This document shows positions 1 through 4,408 of a DNA stretch of 9,355 nt, one piece after another (position 1 is the stretch's first letter; each line of letters starts with the position of its first letter). The DNA lies in NCBI GenBank assembly GCA_904398675.1, contig CAJFPI010000216.1:1-9355 (forward strand), read 5' to 3'. Source of the stretch: an uncultured Oscillospiraceae bacterium. GTDB lineage: Bacteria > Bacillota > Clostridia > Oscillospirales > Oscillospiraceae. The position numbers and the translations under genes were made by a program. The notes below the pieces were generated by a model. That model had not been told where the DNA came from and did not search any database. It saw only the letters and a program-made list of their open reading frames with translations.

Positions 1-471
1 CTGCACTACGAGATGCCCCTCAACGAGATCATCTACGACTTCTTCGACACCCTGAAGGCCCACACCAAGGGCTACGCCTCCCTGGACTATGAGCTGTCCG
101 GCTACCGCAGCAGCGACCTTGTGAAGGTGGACCTGCTCTTAAACGGCGAGGCGGTGGACGCCCTGAGCTTTATCGCTCACCGGGATAAGGCCTATCCCCG
201 GGCGCGGCGGCTGTGCGAGAAACTCAAGGACAACATCCCCCGCCAGCTCTTCGAGGTGCCCATCCAGGCCGCCATCGGCGGGCGCATCATTGCCCGGGAG
301 ACGGTAAAGGCCATGCGCAAGGACGTGCTGGCCAAGTGCTACGGCGGCGATATCACCCGGAAGAAAAAGCTGCTGGAGAAACAGAAAGAGGGCAAGAAGA
401 AGATGCGCAACCTGGGGAGCGTGCAGCTGCCCACAGAGGCGTTTATGGCAGTGCTCAAGCTGGACGAGTAG
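1..471 (+). CDS. lepA: Elongation factor 4 (LepA), C-terminal part
   Basis: LepA is a ribosome-associated translational GTPase that acts on stalled or mistranslocated ribosomes in the cytoplasm. Only the last 156 residues are in the window; the reading frame is open from base 1 (first residues LHYEMPLNEI), so the GTPase domain lies off the left edge. Visible family features are the domain V segment FEVPIQAAIGGRIIARETV, followed by the LepA-specific C-terminal domain with VLAKCYGGDITRKKKLLEKQ and the tail ending AVLKLDE. This is the canonical LepA ending, in which a basic KKKLLEKQKEGKKKM stretch precedes the last strand. The protein ends at TAG 469-471 with a normal family length, so this copy appears intact. 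The unusual point is that its last 26 codons plus stop are repeated 246 nt downstream. The identification is from motif recall and is very secure. Confidence 0.97.
   Translation: MHYEMPLNEIIYDFFDTLKAHTKGYASLDYELSGYRSSDLVKVDLLLNGEAVDALSFIAHRDKAYPRARRLCEKLKDNIPRQLFEVPIQAAIGGRIIARETVKAMRKDVLAKCYGGDITRKKKLLEKQKEGKKKMRNLGSVQLPTEAFMAVLKLDE
391..471 (+). repeat. Direct repeat, copy 1 (3' end of lepA)
   Basis: This 81-nt block is the coding sequence for the last 26 LepA residues (GKKKM to KLDE) plus the stop. It recurs at 637-717. The two copies differ at three positions only, all synonymous: CTG/TTG for Leu, ACA/ACG for Thr, and GCA/GCG for Ala. Similarity starts abruptly at GGC (391/637) and ends at the stop codon. 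Confidence 0.95.
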
Positions 472-636
472 GAAGGAGCATCTTCTTCTGCCCTCTGGGG
501 TCCCGCAGCGCGGGGCGGCGCGCAAGCGCCGTGCGAGCGTTTTGGCCCCAGGCCAAAACCTCGGCGCAGGCGGGATTGACTCCCGCCGAGCATGTCAAAT
601 TCCTGGGGGACCCCGCAAAGCGCACTTTGCGGGACT
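472..636. repeat. Palindromic intergenic element with four hairpins, between two lepA tails
   Basis: This 165-nt block holds no gene. It contains four consecutive hairpins. 516-521/526-531 is a 6-bp GC stem with a GCAA tetraloop. 539-547/551-559 is a 9-bp stem (GTTTTGGCC) with loop CCA. 569-575/581-587 is a 7-bp stem, with a competing outer pairing 560-566/584-590. 612-620/625-633 is a 9-bp stem (CCCGCAAAG). The ends are also inverted: GTCCCGCA at 500-507 pairs with TGCGGGAC at 628-635, and CATCTTCTTCTGCC at 479-492 is an inverted copy (one base missing) of the GGCAAGAAGAAGATG that begins each lepA tail. It resembles a REP/BIME-like or MITE-like non-coding repeat. No transposase or U-tract is visible. 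Its copy number elsewhere in the genome is unknown. Confidence 0.7.
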
Positions 637-717
637 GGCAAGAAGAAGATGCGCAACCTGGGGAGCGTGCAGTTGCCCACGGAGGCGTTTATGGCGGTGC
701 TCAAGCTGGACGAGTAG
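637..717 (+). pseudogene. Second, detached copy of the lepA 3' end (no start codon)
   Basis: This fragment encodes the same 26 residues as the LepA C-terminus (GKKKMRNLGSVQLPTEAFMA... to KLDE) and a TAG stop at 715-717. Three synonymous differences separate it from copy 1 at 391-471. It has no ribosome binding site or start codon and is cut off from the intact gene by the lepA stop at 471, so it should not be translated. The offset of 246 nt is a multiple of three, but a further in-frame stop lies in the insert. The purely synonymous divergence suggests that it came from, or was once part of, a functional lepA allele. The last 17 nt overlap the 3' end of the minus-strand small gene. Confidence 0.9.
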
Positions 718-931
718 GGGACAGGGCCTCCGACAGCCCCCGGCCTGTCTCCACCCCCAGAAGGAAGGCGTGGACTGCATAAAACTCCAAGGTTTTTTCG
801 TAGTCCTCTTTCTGGCAGGGCATCAAGTCGTTCTCCAGGGCGGAGATCCAGTATTGGTATGCCTCTCTGGGGATGCGCCCCAGCTGTGGACGGATGTAAT
901 TGGCGTAAAACCAGCGCATGAAATCTGTCAT
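701..931 (-). CDS. Small hypothetical protein (76 aa), divergent from the XRE regulator
   Basis: The function is not recognised. The predicted protein starts MTDFMRWFYANYIRPQL, is rich in aromatic residues, and contains ALENDLMPCQKEDYEKTLEF followed by AVHAFLLGVETGRGL. It resembles small conserved hypothetical proteins of gut Clostridia in which an AFxLGxxTG motif closes an alpha-helical domain; this is from memory only. There is no signal peptide or membrane segment. The ATG at 929-931 is preceded by AAGGAG (complement of 941-946) with a 9-nt gap, which supports this start. A good sigma-70 promoter lies further upstream and overlaps the palindromic operator shared with the XRE gene, so repression by that regulator is likely. 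The last codons (T-R-P-A and the TGA stop) are read from the antisense of the duplicated lepA tail, so the native C-terminus may have been replaced when that tail arrived. Confidence 0.72.
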   Translation of the reverse strand: MTDFMRWFYANYIRPQLGRIPREAYQYWISALENDLMPCQKEDYEKTLEFYAVHAFLLGVETGRGLSEALSPTRPA

Positions 932-944
932 CGAAGATCACTCC

Positions 945-974
945 TTAACGCACAAATGAACGTTATGCTATTAT
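945..974 (+). promoter_or_regulatory. Predicted promoter of the XRE regulator gene
   Basis: TTAACG (945-950), an 18-nt spacer and TATTAT (969-974) form a plausible sigma-A promoter. It would start transcription near 981, about 40 nt before the ATG at 1021. The left arm of the palindrome lies in the spacer and the right arm begins at the predicted start point, which would allow autorepression. Confidence 0.5.
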
Positions 975-995
975 GGTATCACGTTCATGTGTGCG
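949..995. promoter_or_regulatory. 47-nt near-perfect palindrome, probable operator of the divergent pair
   Basis: The left arm CGCACAAATGAACGT (949-963) and right arm ACGTTCATGTGTGCG (981-995) are inverted repeats matching at 14 of 15 positions, separated by 17 nt. The element sits midway between the starts of the minus-strand small gene (931) and the plus-strand XRE gene (1021) and overlaps both predicted promoters. A dimeric or tetrameric XRE-type repressor binding here would control both genes. The structure is seen directly; the identity of the binding protein is inferred from position. Confidence 0.75.
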
Positions 996-1001
996 CGTCA
1001 A
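973..1001 (-). promoter_or_regulatory. Predicted promoter of the minus-strand small gene
   Basis: On the minus strand, TTGACG (complement of 996-1001) is followed by a 17-nt spacer and TACCAT (complement of 973-978). This is close to the sigma-70/sigma-A consensus. Transcription would start near 966 and give a leader of about 35 nt. The spacer lies over the right arm of the 949-995 palindrome. Confidence 0.6.
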
Positions 1002-1020
1002 GTGCCTGTGGAGATATTTT

Positions 1021-1224
1021 ATGGAAAAGCTAGCTGAAAATTTGATTGCTCTTCGTAAAGCGAGACATCTCTCCCAGAATGCTGTGGCGGAAGCAATTCA
1101 TGTGGGTATCCGGGCATACCAAAACTATGAATATGGCATAAGGATTCCACCGCTGCCGACGGCTGTGGCATTGGCAGATTTGTTTGACGTGTCTCTGGAC
1201 GGGCTGGTGGGGCGGGAGCGGTAG
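1021..1224 (+). CDS. XRE/Cro-CI family transcriptional regulator (67 aa)
   Basis: This is a single-domain helix-turn-helix DNA-binding protein, the minimal size for this family. The HTH_3 pattern is clear. NLIALRKARHLSQNAVAEAI covers helices 1-2. HVGIRAYQNYEYG covers the turn and recognition helix, matching the usual S-x-x-A-Y-Q-N-Y-E-x-G pattern. LPTAVALADLFDVSLDGLVG forms the closing helices. The start chosen is ATG 1021 with GGAG at 1010-1013, 7 nt upstream. An in-frame ATG at 973 would add 16 residues outside the domain and would lie inside the operator. There is no effector or protease domain, so it probably acts as a simple repressor of itself and of the divergent 76-aa gene. GC content is about 53% overall and about 40% in the first 60 nt, clearly below the neighbouring genes, which hints at horizontal origin. 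Confidence 0.93.
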   Translation: MEKLAENLIALRKARHLSQNAVAEAIHVGIRAYQNYEYGIRIPPLPTAVALADLFDVSLDGLVGRER

Positions 1225-1237
1225 ACATTCCCCTGCC

Positions 1238-1269
1238 GGGGGGCGAGTTCCGCCCCCCATTCTCTTTTT
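1238..1269 (+). terminator. Rho-independent terminator after the XRE gene
   Basis: GGGGGGC (1238-1244) pairs with GCCCCCC (1252-1258) around a 7-nt loop, and the stem is followed by ATTCTCTTTTT. It lies 14 nt after the XRE stop codon. A second hairpin, TTCTCTTTTT (1260-1269) with AAAAAGAGAA (1272-1281), uses the U-tract as its left arm, so the two structures are adjacent and the second could sequester the tract. Confidence 0.7.
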
Positions 1270-1281
1270 GAAAAAAGAGAA

Positions 1282-1707
1282 CGGGCTGCGGCCGGTCCAA
1301 GAGAAAAACTATTTTGCCGAACAAAGGAAGTTTCGTGTTTCCCTGTTCGGATATCTCTCCTTTCGCTGTGCATCGTGTCTGCCTGCGTCTATTACCGCGC
1401 TGACCGCTCCGCTGCGCGCTGCCCGGGTGGTCAGCGGCGCTGGGGATGCCGGGAGGATGGGGCCTCGCCGGAGCCCGGCGCAGCGGAGCGAGGGAGCTCT
1501 GCCGCCTGCGACGGAACGACCGACGCGCAGCTTGTGCCGACGAGGACCGTCCACGGCCCGTTTATCTCCAGGCCAAGTGCTGCCGCTATGCGGCGGCTGC
1601 CCTCTGATTCACGCCTCCGGGCGCAGTCTTTTCGGCATGACGAAAAGAAAATGGGGGATGGATTCGCCCTCCCCCAATGAGGGACGGAAAAATACTTTTA
1701 AGATGAA
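1282..1707. other. Gene-free GC-rich stretch with several hairpins
   Basis: No convincing coding region, tRNA or known RNA gene is seen here. The short open frames on both strands lack family similarity and usable ribosome binding sites. Structure that is present: CCGAACA (1317-1323) pairs with TGTTCGG (1344-1350), with an inner GGAA/TTCC pairing; CGCTGACC (1398-1405) pairs with GGTCAGCG (1429-1436); GCCGC (1582-1586) pairs with GCGGC (1590-1594); TCTTTTCG (1627-1634) pairs with CGAAAAGA (1641-1648); TGGGGGA (1652-1658) pairs with TCCCCCA (1670-1676). This could be decayed sequence, stacked intergenic repeats, or an unrecognised structured RNA. Confidence 0.5.
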
Positions 1708-1740
1708 AAAAGGAAAGCCCCTGGCTGGGGCTTTCCTTTT
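1708..1740 (-). terminator. Rho-independent terminator of the rnf operon
   Basis: There is a perfect 14-bp stem, AAAAGGAAAGCCCC (1708-1721) with GGGGCTTTCCTTTT (1727-1740), and a 5-nt loop. On the minus strand it follows the rnfB stop codon by 17 nt and runs into a T-rich tract (complement of 1706-1711). It is nearly symmetrical, so it could also stop transcripts arriving from the left on the plus strand. Confidence 0.9.
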
Positions 1741-1757
1741 CATAATTTTGAAAGAAG

Positions 1758-2588
1758 TTATGCGCTTGTGGCCACCGGGACCACCTTTCCGTCGTCGTGG
1801 ATGTTGACGAGGACCTTCCGGGGACACTTGGTCACGCAGGTGCCGCAGGAGGTGCACTTGTCGTAGTCGATCACCGCCACATTATCCACCACATGGATGG
1901 CGTCGTGGGGGCAGTTCTTCTCACAGAGACGGCAGGCGATGCAGGAGACGGAGCAGTTGTTCCGGGCGGCAGCCCCCTTGTCCTTGGAGGCGCAGGAAAC
2001 CATAATGTCCGCGGCGTAGGGGATGCTGACGATCAGGTTTCTGGGGCAGGCGGCAAGGCACTTGCCGCAGTGGGTACACTTCTCCCGGTCCACCTCCGCC
2101 ACGCCGATGTCGTTGATGTGGATGGCGTCAAAGGCGCAGGCGCGGACACAGTTGCCAAAGCCGAGGCAGCCGTAGGCGCACTCCAGCGGGCCGTTGCCCG
2201 CGATCTTCATGGCACCCACACAGTCGTCGATGCCCACATATTCGTACTTCCGGCCGGCCCGGTTTCCGCCGGCGCACTTTACAAAGGCAACCTGGCGGGC
2301 CGCCGCGGTCACCTCCACGCCCATGATGGCGGCGATGGCGGAGGTCTGCTCCCCGGAGCACACCGGGCAGGCGTTCACCGGCGCGGCGCCGGAGGCGATG
2401 GCCGCGGCGCAGGCGGCGCACCCGGCAAAGCCGCAGCCGCCGCAGTTGGCGCCGGGGAGGGTGTTTTGGATCTCCTCAACCCGGGGGTCCTTCTCCACGG
2501 CGAACACCTTGGAGGCCATGGCGAGCCCGCCGCCGAAGAGACACCCCAGCACCCCCAGCACCAGCACAGCATATACAACCGAAATCAT
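1758..2588 (-). CDS. rnfB: Rnf complex subunit RnfB, polyferredoxin
   Basis: RnfB is the 276-residue Fe-S subunit thought to accept electrons from reduced ferredoxin at the cytoplasmic face. Residues 2-25 form a membrane anchor. The RnfB-type 4Fe-4S domain follows (C49, C52, C57, C74; motif GANCGGCGFAGC). Next come ferredoxin-like clusters: C137/C141/C147/C151, C171/C174/C177/C181, C216/C219/C222/C226 and C245/C248/C251/C255. This gives at least five [4Fe-4S] clusters, with further cysteines at 105, 123, 199 and 212. The C151 group is followed by Ala instead of the usual Pro. The gene is the last of the operon. The ATG at 2586-2588 has AAAGGAGG overlapping the rnfA stop, with a 12-nt gap between the genes. 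Length and layout fit clostridial RnfB rather than the shorter proteobacterial RsxB. Confidence 0.96.
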   Translation of the reverse strand: MISVVYAVLVLGVLGCLFGGGLAMASKVFAVEKDPRVEEIQNTLPGANCGGCGFAGCAACAAAIASGAAPVNACPVCSGEQTSAIAAIMGVEVTAAARQVAFVKCAGGNRAGRKYEYVGIDDCVGAMKIAGNGPLECAYGCLGFGNCVRACAFDAIHINDIGVAEVDREKCTHCGKCLAACPRNLIVSIPYAADIMVSCASKDKGAAARNNCSVSCIACRLCEKNCPHDAIHVVDNVAVIDYDKCTSCGTCVTKCPRKVLVNIHDDGKVVPVATSA

Positions 2589-2600
2589 AGCCGCCCTCCT

Positions 2601-3194
2601 TTACTGAATGGGCCAGACTTCCAGGCCGCTGAACCCGGAGAAGGCCAGGGCCATCAGCCCCGCGGTGATCAGAGCGATGGGGAACCCCTCAAAGCACTTG
2701 GGCGGATGGGAGAACTCCAGCCGCTCCCGGATACTGGCGAAGAGAACGATCGCCACCAGGAAACCGATCCCGCCCGTGACGCCGTAGACCACAGACTCAA
2801 TAAAGTTGTAGCCCTCCTGCACGTTGAGCAGGGCCACGCCCAGCACCGCGCAGTTGGTGGTGATGAGGGGCAGGTACACGCCCAGGGCCTCGTAGAGGCT
2901 GGGCAGGGTCTTCTGGAGGAACATCTCCACAAACTGCACCAGCGCGGCAATGACCAGAATGAAGGCCACCGTCTGCATAAACTCCAGGTCCAGATAGACC
3001 AGGAGAAGGTTGACCACATAGCAGAAGGCGGAGGCGATGCCCATGACAAAGATCACGGCAAAGCCCATGCCCACGGCGGTGTCCATCTTCTTGGACACGC
3101 CCATGAAGGGGCAGATGCCCAAAAACTGCACCAGAATAAAGTTGTTGACCAGAATGGCGCCCAGGGAGATGGCCAGCAGATTGGTAAGATCCAT
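2601..3194 (-). CDS. rnfA: Rnf complex subunit RnfA, integral membrane protein
   Basis: This is a 197-residue membrane subunit of the ferredoxin:NAD+ oxidoreductase, homologous to NqrE and paired with RnfE. About six membrane helices are visible, for example residues 5-27, 38-62, 72-92, 103-123, 137-156 and 170-188. The conserved half-helix motifs carry the family cysteines: C28 in LGICPFMGVS and C115 in TTNCAVLGVALLN. In Rnf/Nqr structures the equivalent cysteines of the two paired subunits hold a [2Fe-2S] centre inside the membrane. The ATG at 3192-3194 lies 3 nt after the rnfE stop, and its ribosome binding site (GGGAGGG) is embedded in the last rnfE codons, so translational coupling is likely. 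Length is normal for the family. Confidence 0.97.
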   Translation of the reverse strand: MDLTNLLAISLGAILVNNFILVQFLGICPFMGVSKKMDTAVGMGFAVIFVMGIASAFCYVVNLLLVYLDLEFMQTVAFILVIAALVQFVEMFLQKTLPSLYEALGVYLPLITTNCAVLGVALLNVQEGYNFIESVVYGVTGGIGFLVAIVLFASIRERLEFSHPPKCFEGFPIALITAGLMALAFSGFSGLEVWPIQ

Positions 3195-3197
3195 GGT

Positions 3198-3821
3198 TTA
3201 CTTCCCTCCCTTTCTCTTTCCCATGGCCCACTGCATCAGCGCAATGAGACAGCCCAGGGTCAAAAAGCCGCCCACCGGCAGGATCAGCATCAGCGCGCCG
3301 TACTCCTCCGGGAAGAGGCGGATGCCGGCGCCGCCGTTGAGAACGCCGCTGCCGAAGGTGCCGCTGCCCAGAAATTCCCGGATCACGCTCATCACCACCA
3401 GCACCAGCGTGTAGCCGATGCCCTGGGTGATGCCGTCCACCGCCGAGGCCAGCACTCCGTTTTTCGAGGCAAAGGACTCCGCTCTGGCCAGGATGATGCA
3501 GTTGACGACGATGAGGGGGATGAACACGCCCAGGCTCTCTGCGATGTCCTCCAGATAGGCCTGCAGCAGCAGGTCCACCATGGTGACGAACCCGGCGATG
3601 ACCACCACATAGGCGGCGATGCGGATCTTGTCGGGGATGATCTTCCGCAGGGCGGAGATGATGATGTTGGAGAGGGTCAGGATAATGAGAACCGACACGC
3701 CCATCCCCAGGCCGTTGGAGAGGGAGGTGGTGATGGCCATGGTGGAGCACATGCCCAGCAGTTGTACCAGCACCGGGTTCTGGGTCAGAAGGCCCTCCTT
3801 CAGCTGTTTCTTGAAATTCAC
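3198..3821 (-). CDS. rnfE: Rnf complex subunit RnfE, integral membrane protein
   Basis: This is a 207-residue membrane subunit, homologous to NqrD and the partner of RnfA. It has about six membrane helices and the family signatures NPVLVQLLGMC (C25) and VVNCIILARAESFASK (C108). These cysteines are expected to share the intramembrane iron-sulfur centre with RnfA. The start is GTG at 3819-3821, preceded by AAGGAGG (complement of 3831-3837) with a 9-nt gap. An ATG at 3826-3828 lies only 2 nt from the same ribosome binding site and is out of frame, so it is not the rnfE start. The basic C-terminal tail (GKRKGGK) is cytoplasmic by the positive-inside rule. The gene is separated from rnfG by 17 nt and from rnfA by 3 nt. 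Confidence 0.97.
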   Translation of the reverse strand: MNFKKQLKEGLLTQNPVLVQLLGMCSTMAITTSLSNGLGMGVSVLIILTLSNIIISALRKIIPDKIRIAAYVVVIAGFVTMVDLLLQAYLEDIAESLGVFIPLIVVNCIILARAESFASKNGVLASAVDGITQGIGYTLVLVVMSVIREFLGSGTFGSGVLNGGAGIRLFPEEYGALMLILPVGGFLTLGCLIALMQWAMGKRKGGK

Positions 3822-3838
3822 GCTCCATGCCCTCCTTT
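3821..3838 (-). promoter_or_regulatory. Ribosome binding site fixing the GTG start of rnfE
   Basis: AAGGAGG (complement of 3831-3837) stands 9 nt before GTG 3819-3821. The intervening ATG (3826-3828) is too close to be used well and opens a different frame, so spacing decides for GTG. Confidence 0.8.
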
Positions 3839-4408
3839 TCAGCCGAGATAGGGCGCCGCGGCGGCCAGGGCGGCGTTCACCGCATCGGTTACGCCGTTGG
3901 TGCTGACGGTGGCGCCGGAGACAGCGTCGATCTTATTCTCGCCGGTGTTGACGGTGATGGTGCCGGTGAGGCCGATGAACTGGGCGAGGACCTCGGGACT
4001 GTCCACCACACGGCTGCCCACATTGGGCGTCTCCTCATGCCCGGTGACCACCACGCCGGAGACCGCCCCGGCGGCGTTGATCCCCACCGTGACGCTCATG
4101 GCGCCGCCAAAGCCGTTGCTGGTGACCTCCGCCACATAGCCGGAGACCTGGCCGCCGGTGACGGCCTCATACAGCGCCGTGACCTGGCCGGTGGGGACGA
4201 ACCCCTCCACCGCCTCGTAGCTGTCCGCCGGAAGCACGGCGGCCATGGCCTCCTGCTGCTTTTCCAGGTTGCGCGCCTCGATGATGGGGGAGGTGATGTA
4301 GTTGACAAGGCCCAGCAGCAGCGCGGTGACGGCGGTGATGGCCAGCAGCGTCAGCGCCAGGCGGAGGATATAGGCGGTGTCGGGGGAGAGATTTTTGGTG
4401 CCGCTCAT
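3839..4408 (-). CDS. rnfG: Rnf complex subunit RnfG, covalent-FMN flavoprotein
   Basis: This is a 189-residue subunit with one N-terminal membrane helix (about residues 14-37) and an extracytoplasmic FMN-binding domain homologous to NqrC. The flavinylation motif SGAT is at residues 164-167 (context KIDAVSGATVSTNGV), so Thr167 is the expected site of phosphodiester-linked FMN. A second family motif, GHEETPNVGS (residues 123-132), replaces the common ETPGLG form. An ApbE-type flavin transferase is required to attach the FMN; none is encoded in this window. The ATG at 4406-4408 overlaps the rnfD stop by four bases (ATGA), typical of tight translational coupling. RnfG passes electrons between the RnfA/E centre and RnfD. 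Confidence 0.97.
   Translation of the reverse strand: MSGTKNLSPDTAYILRLALTLLAITAVTALLLGLVNYITSPIIEARNLEKQQEAMAAVLPADSYEAVEGFVPTGQVTALYEAVTGGQVSGYVAEVTSNGFGGAMSVTVGINAAGAVSGVVVTGHEETPNVGSRVVDSPEVLAQFIGLTGTITVNTGENKIDAVSGATVSTNGVTDAVNAALAAAAPYLG

Noticed and set aside
472..636. CRISPR array
   Set aside because: The hairpins differ from one another in sequence; there is no regular repeat-spacer pattern.
339..941. Minus-strand frame of 200 codons across the lepA tails and the hairpin block
   Set aside because: It reads antisense through both lepA tails, which gives an internal repeat that is only a by-product of the duplication, and it conflicts with the better-supported 76-aa gene.
973..1224. 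Longer version of the XRE regulator starting at ATG 973
   Set aside because: The extra 16 residues do not belong to the HTH domain, there is no ribosome binding site, and the start would lie inside the operator palindrome and upstream of the predicted transcript start.
1282..1707. tRNA, tmRNA, RNase P RNA or SRP RNA
   Set aside because: None of the conserved sequence blocks of these RNAs was found, and no cloverleaf with a TTC-loop pattern could be drawn.
1184..1807. Plus-strand open frame through the gene-free region
   Set aside because: It starts inside the XRE gene, passes through two terminators, and its sequence shows no domain or sensible composition.
2797..3828. Minus-strand open frame starting at the ATG just upstream of the rnfE start (343 codons)
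   Set aside because: It runs out of frame through rnfE and rnfA, and its ATG is only 2 nt from the Shine-Dalgarno sequence. The rnfE and rnfA proteins are unmistakable.
1797..3851. Very long plus-strand open frame (684 codons) across rnfB, rnfA and rnfE
   Set aside because: It is antisense to three well-recognised Rnf genes. Its translation is His/Gly/Asp-rich low-complexity sequence with no family features, typical of an antisense shadow in GC-rich DNA.
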